From positions 1,735,501 to 1,799,500 of the forward strand of contig NC_064035.1 in assembly GCF_932526225.1 (NCBI RefSeq): 64,000 bases of DNA. Direction: 5' to 3'. The position numbers were made by a program, and so were the translations under genes. This DNA comes from Nematostella vectensis. Lineage: Eukaryota; Cnidaria; Anthozoa; Actiniaria; Edwardsiidae. The notes below the pieces were generated by a model. It searched no databases. It was not told the origin of the DNA and saw only the letters and a program-made list of their open reading frames with translations. Shown piece by piece: positions 24,601 to 35,514 of this stretch. The first letter of the stretch is position 1; each line of letters begins with the position of its first letter.

Positions 24601-27600
24601 AATTTAGCGATTCTACCAATTAAGCGATTCTACCAATTTAGCGATTCTACCAATTTAGCGATTCTACCAATTTAGCGATTCTACCAATTTAGCGATTCTA
24701 CCAATTTAGCGATTCTACCAATTTAGCGATTCTACCAATTTAGCGATTCTACCAATTTAGCGATTCTACCAATTTAGCGATTCTACCAATTTAGCGATTC
24801 TACCAATTTAGCGATTCTACCAATTTAGCGATTCTACCAATTTAGCGATTCTACCAATTTAGCGATTCTACCAATTTAGCGATTCTACCAATTTAGCGAT
24901 TCTACCAATTTAGCGATTCTACCAATTTAGCGATTCTACCAATTTAGCGATTCTACCAATTTAGCGATTCTACCAATTTAGCGATTCTACCAATTTAGCG
25001 ATTCTACCAATTTAGCGATTCTACCAATTTAGCGATTCTACCAATTTAGCGATTCTACCAATTTAGCGATTCTACCAATTTAGCGATTCTACCAATTTAG
25101 CGATTCTACCAATTTAGCGATTCTACCAATTTAGCGATTCTACCAATTTAGCGATTCTACCAATTTAGCGATTCTACCAATTTAGCGATTCTACCAATTT
25201 AGCGATTCTACCAATTTAGCGATTCTACCAATTTAGCGATTCTACCAATTTAGCGATTCTACCAATTTAGCGATTCTACCAATTTAGCGATTCTACCAAT
25301 TTAGCGATTCTACCAATTTAGCGATTCTACCAATTTAGCGATTCTACCAATTTAGCGATTCTACCAATTTAGCGATTCTACCAATTTAGCGATTCTACCA
25401 ATTTAGCGATTCTACCAATTTAGCGATTCTACCAATTTAGCGATTCTACCAATTTAGCGATTCTACCAATTTAGCGATTCTACCAATTTAGCGATTCTAC
25501 CAATTTAGCGATTCTACCAATTTAGCGATTCTACCAATTTAGCGATTCTACCAATTTAGCGATTCTACCAATTTAGCGATTCTACCAATTTAGCGATTCT
25601 ACCAATTTAGCGATTCTACCAATTTAGCGATTCTACCAATTTAGCGATTCTACCAATTTAGCGATTTTAAGAGTCACATATTTAGCGAAAAATATTCTCG
25701 AGCTTTTTGACGCGATATTCAAATTAAATGAAAAAGGCAAGACATACAGACAAGAAAACCCTAGTTATACTTATAGTTATACTTAGTTATACTAGTTTCG
25801 TTTTCAATCAGCGACTTTGTGTTGTCCCTTCACTTCCACGTCCACTCCACACCTTGGAATACTGACGAGTATTCTTCTGATACCCTGCACGTCCACTCCA
25901 CACCTTAATACTGACAAGTATTCTTCTGATATGCTGCAATTTTCAGTCTTGGCTACTCGTGCCCTCCTAACTTTAACCCAGCCGATTACTTTGTGCACAC
26001 TTTGGCAATTGTGCCTGGAGACGAGGAAAGGTGTCGAGCAAGAATTAAGGTGATTGAACAAGTTACACATGTAACATACTACACATGCAATAAACTACAC
26101 CTTTAATGAGAAAATCATGTAACATACTACACATGTAATAAGCTACCATGTAATAAACTACACCTTTAATGGACAACACATGTAATAAGCTACCATGTAA
26201 TAAACTACACCTTTAAGGAACAACACCTGTAACATGCTACACATGTAATAAGCTACCACGTAATAATCTACACCTTTAAGGAACAACACATGCAACATAC
26301 TACACATGTAATAAGCTACCACGTAATAAACTACACCTTTAAGGAACAACACATGTAACATACTACACATGTAATAAGCTACACCTTTAATGAGCAACAC
26401 ATGCGATAAGTTACACACATGTAACGCGCTACACATGTCACAACCTACACATGTAACTAAGCTCTAGTTAAGAGATATGGTTTGTTTATCTGCAGGAAAT
26501 TTGTGATGAATTCGAAGAGAAAAAGTCATCAAAGAAAAGTCGAAGTGTGACTCCCAGTACAGAGGTTTGTCACAATAGGGCGTGGTCAAAGATGCATCTT
26601 AACATTAAGATTATTTAGAGCATATGAACAGGAAAAGATACGAGAACAAAGAATAGGGAACAAGTAGGAGGTAATGGCAATAATACATCCTTTTCTTCTA
26701 GGACTCCTTCCGAGAAGACCCTGATGTGATCCGTTCATCACCGTAAGTAACGACATGCCGTACATCACCGTAAGTAACGACATGCCGTACATTACCGTAA
26801 GTAACGACATGCCGTACATCACCGTAAGTAACGACATGCCGTACATCACCGTAAGTAACGACATGCCGTACATCACCGTAAGTAACGACATGCCGTACAT
26901 CACCGTAAGTAACGACATGCCGTAACGACATCACCTTCAGCAAATATGACCACAACAACAACAACAACAATGCAACAACACACGACAACAACACAACGAC
27001 AACAACACACGACAAAAACCAACAACACAACGACAACAACACACGACAACAATCAACAACACAACGACAACAACACACGACAACAATCAACAACACAACG
27101 ACAACAACACACGACAACAATCAACAACACAACGACAACAACACACGACAACAATCAACAACACAACGACAACAACGCACGACAACAATCAACAACACAC
27201 GACAACAACACACGACAACAATCAACAACACACGACAACAATCAACAACACACGACAACAATCAACAACACAACGACAACAACACACGACAACAATCAAC
27301 AACACAACGACAACAACACACGACAACAATCAACAACACAACGACAACAACACACGACAACAATCAACAACACACGACAACAACACACGACAACAATCAA
27401 CAACACACGACAACAATCAACAACACAACGACAACAATCAACAACACAACGACAACAACACACGACAACAACACACGACAACAACACACGACAACAACAC
27501 ACGACAACAATCAACAACACAACGACAACAACACACGACAACAACACACGACAACAACACACGACAACAACACACGACAACAACACAACGACAACAACAC

Positions 27601-30600
27601 ACGACAACAACACACGACAACAACACACGACAAAACCAACAACAGCACTAGAAAAGATGCTAGTTTCTTTAATGTTTTTTTTTTTTTTTAGATTCCAAGG
27701 TTCTTGTAGATAATTCCGTGTGTTTTGCTTATCGTTGTTCTCCCTCTAGATACAAGAGTGGTTGGATAAGTCAGTTCAGTGGCTCTCTTGTGAATTGCTT
27801 ATCGTTGTTCTCCCTCTAGATACAAGAGTGGTTGGATAAGTCAGTTCAGTGGCTCTCTTGTGAATTGCTTATCGTTGTTCTCCCTCTAGATACAAGAGTG
27901 GTTGGATAAGTCAGTTCAGTGGCTCTCTTGTGAATTGCTTATCGTATTTCTCCCTCTAGATACAAGAGTGGTTGGATAAGTCAGTTCAGTGGCTCTCTTG
28001 TGAATTGCTTATCGTATTTCTCCCTCTAGATACAAGAGTGGGTGGATAAGTCAGTTCAGTGGCTCTCTTGTGAATTGCTTATCGTATTTCTCCCTCTAGA
28101 TACAAGAGTGGGTGGATAAGTCAGTTCAGTGGCTCCCTTGTGAATTGCTTATCGTATTTCTCCCTCTAGATACAAGAGTGGTTGGATAAGTCAGTTCAGT
28201 GGCTCTCTTGTGAATTGCTTATCGTATTTCTCCCTTATACAAGAGTGGTTGGATAAGTCAGTTCAGTGGCTCTCTTGTGAATTGCTTTTAGTATTTCTCC
28301 CTCTAGATACAAGAGTGGGTGGATAAGTCAGTTCAGTGGCTCCCTTGTGAATTGCTTATCGTATTTCTCCCTCTAGATACAAGAGTGGGTGGATAAGTCA
28401 GTTCAGTGGCTCTCTTGTGAATTGCTTATCGTATTTCTCCCTCTAGATACAAGAGTGGGTGAATTGCTTTTAGTATTTCTCCCTCTAGATACAAGAGTGG
28501 GTGGATAAATCAGTTCAGTGGCTCTCTTGAATTGCTTATCGTATTTCTCCCTCCAGATACAAGGTCGGTTGGACCAGTCAGTTCCGCGCTCTCTTGTGGC
28601 GAAGCTGGATCAGCACCATTAGGGACCGCTCTATCGCGCAAATTCGCTTTATGGAAAATATCGTATGTTCTCTACAACATCATGTCCTGTAAATGAAAAA
28701 AGCCATTTGTGTGTCGCTATGGGCCAAGGGGGTAGCCAAGGTTTGCTGACGGAGGGGGGTGGGTTGGGGGGATGATGTGACAACTGGTAATTCTCCAATA
28801 AGGGCACCTGGTGGGAGATGCTTATCACCCAGTTCCGTCTTGTACCGTTATCTAGCTAAGTCTTGTGCGCATGCGCCTTGTACCAAACCCTTGGATAGGT
28901 CTTGTGATTATTTAAGGTAAATACCACCTGCTAAATACCGCCTTGTAAATACTCAAGTAAATGCATGGTGTGTGTTGACACGGTAAGCTGTGCATCATGT
29001 TGCATGAATTGAAGGTTATAAGGCTGCATTTAATAACTGACCAAAAGATAAATGCCTTGCGAAAAACAAACAGAAATTACCAGTTCGGCTACAAAGTTCA
29101 TAGCCCTATTTTGATTCATTGAATTATGTGTTTTAACATACAACCCTCAGGGCGCTCCTGTTTTGTTCCTAGTTCCTAGCTGTTGTAGTCGGACTGATCT
29201 ACTTCCAAACGACCATAGACACTGCCGGCGTCCTCAACATATCTGGATCTCTCTTCTTCCTGATCACTGAGTGCTCGTTTTCCAACCTGTTTTCCACTAT
29301 TTTTGTAAGTTGCAAACAATGAGAGCTTTTTACCCTAATGTAGAGATAGATAACAATTCACAAACTAATGGGTGTTAGTAGGACCATGCTCATCTACACG
29401 ACAAACAGTTCCACAGTTTAACAGATACTATGTTACGAGGTTTTTGGGTGGTTCTTTTATGGTATTGGGGGTAGCCGGGGATCGTACACGCTGAGCAAGG
29501 GTTGGCCGTCTTCGTTGTTCTTTATTGCATCGCTTGAGTGTTTACAAATGGTAGAGCTACCACTGGCTAGCGGGAAGTTGGCTGTAAGAAGGCAAGTACT
29601 TTCGGAAGGTAGTGAAGGAACATCTCTTTCCCGGAAAGTTGACGAAGCCAACTTTAGAGAGTCCTGACTAAACCAACTAGAGCACTGCCGTGTAGTGTCC
29701 TCGCAACAGTTACAGTTCAATCCTAGAGCTAGTTACTGCTGCTCAATTTATACTAATCTCATTAATAAACTGGTCAAACTGGTTTTAAGGATGATGTAAG
29801 AATAGAAGATCGGGTGTTGAGTTTTGGAAGCAAATCAACTATGAAATAATAAATGACTTAGAATGAATTCCTTCAATAGAAATAGCAAGAGCAGGATAAA
29901 AGGAAAAGATTGACTATAGTGATATGCAAAATAAAGTAATGTAACAGCGGATAAAGCTAATCGTTAAACTGTTATTTTAGCCTGGCAAATATAAAACCTG
30001 TTTTGCTAAACAGTAACTACGCATGTTTAGTCAAACAATGAAGAGATCCACGTAAAGCAAATAAGTGAAATGTCGGATGGAAAGTGAAAGTAAATATCTG
30101 ACTGACGTGTCGGAAACGGCTTTTGCATAGATTAACAATTCCTTCATAACAACTATCTTACTATTGGTAGAATGTAGCTTGTGTAGCATTTGGCAGATTT
30201 TAAGATTTTTCCCGCGATTCCGCGGGGTATTTGCTGGTAACGCGCAAGTGCTCATGGACAGGGTGTCGCGCGCAGAAGACACTTTCGCATTTAAGTTTAG
30301 TCACTTTTTTAGGATTCACTTCGCTTCTCGGCGTTTATTTCTCGTACCATTTCTCTTCCTTGTGCGTTATCCGCCGATATCCCAGCCGCCAGATTATTAA
30401 CTAAATATTTTTGATAATTGTGCTTTTTAAACTTAATGTTTCTGTCTGTAGGTATAAGTTTTATAACATGCTTATATGTACTTAATGTTTCTGTCTGTAA
30501 GTATAATGTGCTCATATAAACTTGATGATTCTGTCTGTAGGTATATTGTGCTTATATAAACTTGATGATTTTGTCTGTAGGTATAACGTGCTTATTATAA

Positions 30601-33600
30601 ACTTGATGTTTCTGTCTGTAGGTATAACGTGCTTATATAAACTTGATGATTCTGTCTGTAGGTATAACGTGCTTATATAAGCTTGATTATTCTGTCTGTA
30701 GGTATAACGTGCTTATATAATCTTGATGATTCTGTCTGTAGGTATAACGTGCTTATATAAGCTTGATGATTCTGTCTGTAGGTATAACGTGCTTATTATA
30801 AACTTGATGATTATGTCTGTAGGTATAACGTGCTTATATAAACTTGATGATTCTGTCTGTAGGTATAACGTGCTTATTATAAAGTTGATGTTTTTGTCTG
30901 TAGGTATAACGTGCTTATATAAACTTGATTATTCTGTATGTAGGTATAACGTGCTTATATAATCTTGATGATTCTGTCTGTAAGTATAACGTGCTTATAT
31001 AATCTTGATGATTCTGTCTGTAGGTATAACGTGCTTATATAATCTTGATGATTCTGTCTGTAGGTATAACGTTCTTATATAAACTTGATGATTCTGTCTG
31101 TAGGTATAACGTGCTTATATAATCTTTATGATTCTGTCTGTAGGTATAACGTGCTTATATAAACTTGATGATTCTGTCTGTAGGTATAACGTGCTTATAT
31201 AAACTTGATGATTCTGTCTGTAGGTATAACGTGCTTATATAATCTTTATGATTCTGTCTGTAGGTATAACGTGCTTATATAATCTTTATGATTCTGTCTG
31301 TAGGTATAACGTGCTTATATAAACTTGATGATTCTGTCTGTAGGTATAACGTGCTTATTATAAATTTGATGATTCTGTCTGTAAGTATAACGTGCTTATA
31401 TAATCTTGATGATTCTGTCTGTAAGTATAACGTTCTTATATAATCTTGATGATTTTGTCTGTAGGTATAACGTGCTTGTATAAACTTGATGTTTCTGCAT
31501 GTCAGGTATTTCCGGCCGAGTTGCCAGTGTTCATACGCGAGCACAAGAATGGCATTTATCGGACAGACACGTATTACTTGGCCAAGACGATTGCTGAGGT
31601 AAGTGCACAAAAAAAAGTCTTGTGACCTTTCACAGATAGTCACCTACTGCACGCCGGACTAGGTGACGCTTGACTGTTTGCGTGACGCTTGACTGTTTGC
31701 GTGACGCTTGACTGTTTGCGTGACGCTTGACTGTTTGCGTGACGCTTGACTGTTTGCGTGACATGCCAGTTTGCGTGTCATGACAGTTTGCGCGACATTT
31801 GACAGTTTGCGTGATGCTTGACAGTTTGCGTGACACTGGCCAGCTTGCGTGACACTTGACAGTTTGCGTGACAAATTGACAGTTTGCGTGACACTTGACA
31901 GTCTGCGTGACGCTTGGCGTTTACTGTTTACCGACGCATCATAAGATGCGCAGTGCTACACATTGTGTGGTGCGCTATGACAATTTGGTTACGCTTCTGG
32001 GATGTGGGGTAGCTTGTGGGGTAGCTCCGGATGTGTCCTGCCAATTATGTCTTCGATTTTCTAAAGTACTTGTAATTTTTCAGACTAAGCCTCATCCCCT
32101 GATTTTTCTGTTTTTCAGCTTCCAATGTTCTGCATCTCGTCATTCCTGATATGTGTTATCCCGTATTGGATGATAGGTAACAGGCACCTTACGCAATGAC
32201 GACGGCGTCAAAAACGCGCGCTCACGACTTGCTCAAAAGTGCTCTTGATGCCGTCGCCTTGGGGGTCGTTGAGATCCTTAATAACAACTCGTTCTAATAG
32301 TTGTCAAACAACCCACAAAAACTGAACTTTTGTTTAAAGGTCTGCGAAGTGACGCCGCTCATTTCTTTATCTGCTATGCGGTATTGCTGCTGGCCACAAA
32401 TGTCGCAGTCTCGTATGGTGAGCGGATAGCTTTTGGCAGCTTTACTTTTATTTATATAGCTTTTATATAGCTGTTTTTTATTCTTGGCATTGTGTCAGTT
32501 GTTGTTGTTGTTTTTCATAGGTTATATTATATCGACCATTTCCAGCACGATGCAGATCGCCTCTTCGATTGCATTCCCCATACAGCTGCCTTTGTATCTG
32601 GTCGGCGGATTCTATCTGAATATCGGGTACGCAGGGGAAAGGGGAGGGGAGGGGAGGGGAGGGGAAGGGGTGGAACAAGTGACGTGTACACAGCAATTGA
32701 TGACAAGAGGGTTGACAAGACTAGACCACGTGACGTGTACACAAGAGTAGAGTAGACCAGGTGAAAAATTCTAGCTGATATAGCTTACGTGACATGTGCA
32801 CGTTTGAATACGAATACTAGCTGGTATAACTTATGTGACATGTACACGTTTGAATACGAATACCAGGCTTACGTGACATGTGCACGTTTGGATACGAATA
32901 CTAGCTGGTATAGCTTACGTGACATGTACACGTTTGAATACTAGCTGGTATAGCTTACGTGACATGTAACGTTTGAATACGAATACCAGGCTTACGTGAT
33001 ATGCGCACGTTTGAATACGAATACTAGCTGGTATAACTTATGTGACATGTACACGTTTGAATACGAATACCAGGCTTACGTGACATGTGCACGTTTGGAT
33101 ACGAATACTAGCTGGTATAGCTTACGTGACATGTACACGTTTGAATACTAGCTGGTATAGCTTACGTGATATGTGCACGTTTGGATACGAATACTAGCTG
33201 GTATAGCTTACGTGACATGTACACGTTTGAATACTAGCTGGTATAGCTTACGTGACATGTACACGTTTGAATACGAATACCAGGCTTACGTGACATGTGC
33301 ACGTTTGAATACTAGCTGGTATAGCTTACGTGACATGTACACGTTTGAATACGAATACCAGGCTTACGTGACATGTGCACGTTTGGATACGAATACTAGC
33401 TGGTATAGCTTACGTGACATGTGCACGTTTGAATACTAGCTGGTATAGCTTACGTGATATGTGCACGTTTGGATACGAATACTAGCTGGTATAGCTTACG
33501 TGACTTGTACACGTTTGAATAATAGCTGGTATAGCTTACGTGACATGTACACGTTTGAATACGAATACCAGGCTTACGTGACATGTGCACGTTTGAATAC

Positions 33601-34506
33601 GAATACTAGCTGGTATAGCTTACGTGACATGTGCACGTTTGAAAACGAATACCAGGCTTACGTGACATGCACATGTCTGACTCCAAATGTTAGCTTGAGA
33701 AGCACATCATGTGAAATATGACTGGGTAAAATATGGTTTTGTTATAGATCCGTCCCTGTATATCTGATATGGGTCAAGTATCTTTCATGGTTCCAGTATT
33801 CGTTTGAACTCCTTCATATTAACCAATGGAAAGGGTATGGTGTGATAGGTGAGGCAGCTAGCTTTTAGCGCATGTTCAACGTTTATACCGTGGACTGATT
33901 TTTCTTCGTTATGTTCGGCAGATAATTGCGCACAAATAGCAAATAACAGAACAGAGAGCACCGGGTGCATCCCAAATGGTGAAGCGGCCTTAGAGTTCCT
34001 AGGAGTAAATCAGGTAAGCAACAAAAAGTTGTAAGTAATTCATCATCATTATCGCCATCGTCAAAATCATCTTTATCACAAATCACTATCAAAACCATTA
34101 TTATTATTGTTGTTGTTATTGTTATCATCATCATCATCAACTTTCATTATCAATATCATCAAGAACATTATTAGCAACAATTACATGCTGAGCCGTCCAT
34201 TTTCAAGAGAATGAGAATGTTGCATAGTATACAGAGAAAGCACTGTAGAAACGGCCATCATTTTACGCAAAAAAAAAATAACATGATCTCGCCTTCTGTC
34301 GTAAAAGAAAGAAATGATGAATATCATCATATAGTTTAATTAAGTTATGAGAGTATTTATGTAGAAGTTCAAAATCACATTCAATCTCTGTTTTCCATTT
34401 CCAGGCGAACCTTCTGACCGACATCTACGCTCTGATTTTGCTGATTTTTGCCTTTCGCTTCATCGCGTTTTTGGCTCTACTGAGGAGAGCTTACCAGAAG
34501 CAGTAA
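18617..34506 (+). CDS. ABCG: White-type ABCG half-transporter, 18 exons
   Basis: Exons: 18617-18884, 20235-20283, 21006-21192, 21851-21922, 23021-23286, 23430-23501, 25947-26049, 26496-26564, 26702-26742, 28557-28662, 29173-29304, 31506-31598, 32119-32176, 32340-32417, 32521-32626, 33748-33848, 33922-34013, 34405-34506. They total 1995 nt, 664 aa. Order is nucleotide-binding domain then membrane domain, as in ABCG. Walker A MGASGAGKST (about 104-112, split by intron 2), Q-loop YVQQED (about 148-153), signature ISGGEKKR (212-219), Walker [13 protein letters not shown] (232-243) and H-loop histidine 269 (TIHQPSSE) are all present, so ATPase activity is expected. The membrane part carries White-like [28 protein letters not shown] and NINQW-type (HINQWKGYG) segments. 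It should act as a dimer exporting small lipophilic or pigment-like substrates; the substrate is not predictable. At least five introns carry arrays derived from its own splice sites. Confidence 0.92.
19388..19493 (+). repeat. 53-bp direct duplication (ABCG intron 1)
   Basis: AAATCCAACAGCTAGTA starts at 19388 and 19441, with near-identical 53-bp units ending in ATTATATGTG. Confidence 0.85.
19784..19940. mobile_element. inverted-repeat element (MITE-like), 157 bp
   Basis: The left arm CCAATAAGCCATTTCAGAGT and the complement of the right end (CCAATAAGCCAATTCAGAGT) match over about 45-50 bp with few mismatches, with a short AT-rich centre. No coding capacity is present. A target duplication could not be fixed. 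Confidence 0.7.
20295..20905 (+). repeat. about 50-bp minisatellite with a tRNA-like 5' half (ABCG intron 2)
   Basis: Twelve units of 48-51 bp, each with GGCGAGATAGCTCAGTGGTA, which has the layout of a tRNA 5' strand, T8-A9 and D arm and matches the pol III A box (TRGCNNAGYNGG). No B box follows. The array begins 12 nt after the exon 2 donor and ends about 100 nt before exon 3. Confidence 0.9.
21165..21610 (+). repeat. 47-bp array of the exon 3 donor (ABCG intron 3)
   Basis: The real boundary ACAGTCAGGGAG...TTGGTATTCCAG|GTACAAC is repeated about nine times at a 47-bp period. Most copies keep CCAG|GTACAAC (21240, 21287, 21334, 21381 and others), two have GTT or other changes. The unit therefore includes about 27 nt of exon 3 and the first 20 nt of the intron. 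Decayed copies continue to about 21730. Confidence 0.95.
21945..22965 (+). repeat. 19-bp minisatellite, about 53 copies (ABCG intron 4)
   Basis: Unit AATGTAGTTTGCGTAGTAG, beginning about 25-30 nt after the exon 4 donor. A 296-residue open frame on the minus strand (22077-22967) is produced by the period and has a 19-residue internal repeat; it is not a gene. Confidence 0.95.
23858..25666 (+). repeat. nearly perfect 17-bp satellite, about 106 copies (ABCG intron 6)
   Basis: Unit GCGATTCTACCAATTTA. Apart from the ends, the only variants seen are two units with AATTAAG, at 24316 and 24622, exactly 306 bp (18 units) apart. Such uniformity implies very recent expansion, or block copying of an 18-unit segment. 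Confidence 0.97.
26060..26455 (+). repeat. about 63-bp array related to the exon 7 donor (ABCG intron 7)
   Basis: Units carry CTTTAAGGAACAACACATG followed by TAACATACTACACATG. The real boundary reads ATTAAG|GTGATTGAACAAGTTA then CACATGTAACATACTACACATG, so the unit descends from the exon 7 end and intron start with the GT and adjacent bases deleted. About six units, with internal deletions. Confidence 0.8.
26736..26932 (+). repeat. 27-bp array of the exon 9 donor (ABCG intron 9)
   Basis: CATCACC|GTAAGTAACGAC is repeated every 27 bp, with GT at 26743 (functional), 26770, 26797, 26824, 26851, 26878 and 26905. Each copy contains 7 nt of exon 9 and a near-consensus 5' splice site. Confidence 0.97.
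26945..27640 (+). repeat. ACAACAAC/ACACGACAAC low-complexity array (ABCG intron 9)
   Basis: Short C/A-rich blocks such as AATCAACAACACAACGACAA recur with a basic period near 17 and 34 bp. The plus strand is open for 255 codons in a Thr/Gln/Asn/His-rich frame because it lacks T; no gene is supported. Confidence 0.9.
27727..28556 (+). repeat. 70-bp array of decoy 3' splice sites for exon 10 (ABCG intron 9)
   Basis: Twelve partial units precede the real exon 10. Each has a pyrimidine tract, CTCTAG and then ATACAAGAGTGGTTGGATAA, closely matching the real acceptor and first 45 nt of exon 10 (CTCCAG|ATACAAGGTCGGTTGGACC). Units are 70 bp except two shortened ones; one (about 28234) has lost the AG. 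Read in the exon 10 frame, each decoy reaches a stop at the TAG of the next acceptor. Confidence 0.97.
30435..31505 (+). repeat. about 40-bp array of acceptor-like units before exon 12 (ABCG intron 11)
   Basis: About 26 units with core GATTCTGTCTGTAGGTATAA. The real acceptor at 31490-31515 reads GTTTCTGCATGTCAG|GTATTTCC, so each unit looks like a diverged copy of the exon 12 acceptor with the first 4-5 exon bases. Confidence 0.85.
31655..31920 (+). repeat. 19-bp minisatellite (ABCG intron 12)
   Basis: Unit GACGCTTGACTGTTTGCGT, about 14 copies with drift towards GACACTTGACAG forms. It starts about 55 nt after the exon 12 donor. Confidence 0.9.
32628..33690 (+). repeat. G-run followed by a composite minisatellite (ABCG intron 15)
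   Basis: GGGGAGGGGAGGGG lies directly after the exon 15 donor, then units built from TACGTGACATGTGCACGTTT, GAATACGAATAC and either TAGCTGGTATAGC or CAGGC spacers, giving mixed periods of roughly 43 to 70 bp. The block TTCTAGCTGATATAGCTTACG at 32769 resembles the exon 15 end (TTCTATCTGAATATCGG|GTACG). Confidence 0.85.
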
Positions 34507-34664
34507 TGACACCACACTCCCTCCCCTCCCCCCTCTTTATCTTGATGCGACCACGGGAGGGGGGGGGGGGGGTAAGGAAAGCTTACCAGAAGCACTAACA
34601 CCACACTCCCTCCCCTCCCCCTCTTTACCTTGATGCGACCACGGGAGGGGGGGGGAGGATAACA
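34483..34664 (+). repeat. 92-bp duplication across the ABCG stop codon
   Basis: AGCTTACCAGAAGCA starts at 34488 and 34580, 92 bp apart, followed in both by the same C-rich then G-run sequence. The first copy holds the real stop codon; the second has lost the TAA-TGAC context. Confidence 0.9.
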
Positions 34665-35074
34665 TAAAAGTGCTCCATCCCCACCCCCATCCCCTACTTT
34701 TTACTTGATTCATAGGAGTGAGGCGAAAGACCCAGGATTTCAGCCTTCGATTGGTCGACCGTGATTTCTAGACGTCTGGTAACCCAAAATAATCCTATGC
34801 TTATCGTTTAATTCAATTGGTCCCTATTTGAAAACTAGGTACTAGTTTTTTGTTTTGAAAATATCCAAACGCTTTTTTTTAAATTCCAATATCTAAAAAA
34901 ATCCTGATTTGCGATAAGTTATGTAAATGTCGTTTTGGCCAATCACAGCGCATGTATGATCTCGTCTATTTCATAATCACAGGATACCCAAGCTCACTGT
35001 ATGTATGAATAATATAAGAATATGTTAACATTACGTTGTGTGACTCTTAATTTGTTAATTAACATATTGAGACC
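34665..35074. other. intergenic, nothing recognised
   Basis: AT-rich sequence downstream of the ABCG gene, presumably including its 3' UTR. No exon or repeat is supported. Confidence 0.4.
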
Positions 35075-35514
35075 AAGGGGTGGGGGGGGGGGGGGGGGGG
35101 TGTATTCCCTATAAAAGTAGACGGGGTGATCGTCTTGCTGTTATCACCCCCGAGGGGGTGTTCAATGATTCTTCCGATTTTGCTACCCTCACACGAGGAT
35201 CATCCTATCCAACTACAATCAGCCCAGGCCCGTACCCCCCATCTGCCGAAATTCCACTTTCGGTTCCCAATGGACGTGCTATTTGTAGACAAAACTTTAG
35301 AGCATAAGCTAGATCATTCCGGTATGTAGCCGAATCCGACAATAAACGTCCCGTGGAGATACTGCAAAGGTATTTAAAAAAATCCCTTTTTGTTTTTCCG
35401 GGGGCTCAGATTTTTAGTCAGAGAACTCACTCACTCCCCCCCCCCCCCCCCCCCCCCTTCAGGTCCATTTTTTCGGATTTTGCACCCCCCTCCCCCCAAG
35501 AAAAATCCTGGGTA
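35075..35514 (+). mobile_element. remnant related to the G/C-run element at 55474
   Basis: A G-run followed by AAAAGTAGACGGGGTG at about 35110 matches AAAAGTAGACGGGGGTG after the G-run at 55474. Further down, a C-run and AAAAATCCTGGGTACGGGCC resemble the transposon-end-like AAAATCCTGGCTACGCC at 52612. No coding sequence is seen. Confidence 0.45.

Noticed and set aside
23858-25666. CRISPR array
   Set aside because: Regular short repeats, but there are no unique spacers, no cas genes and the context is an animal intron.
26946-27713. 255-residue Thr/Gln/Asn/His-rich open frame
   Set aside because: The T-free C/A-rich array cannot form stop codons on the plus strand; no start context or domain.
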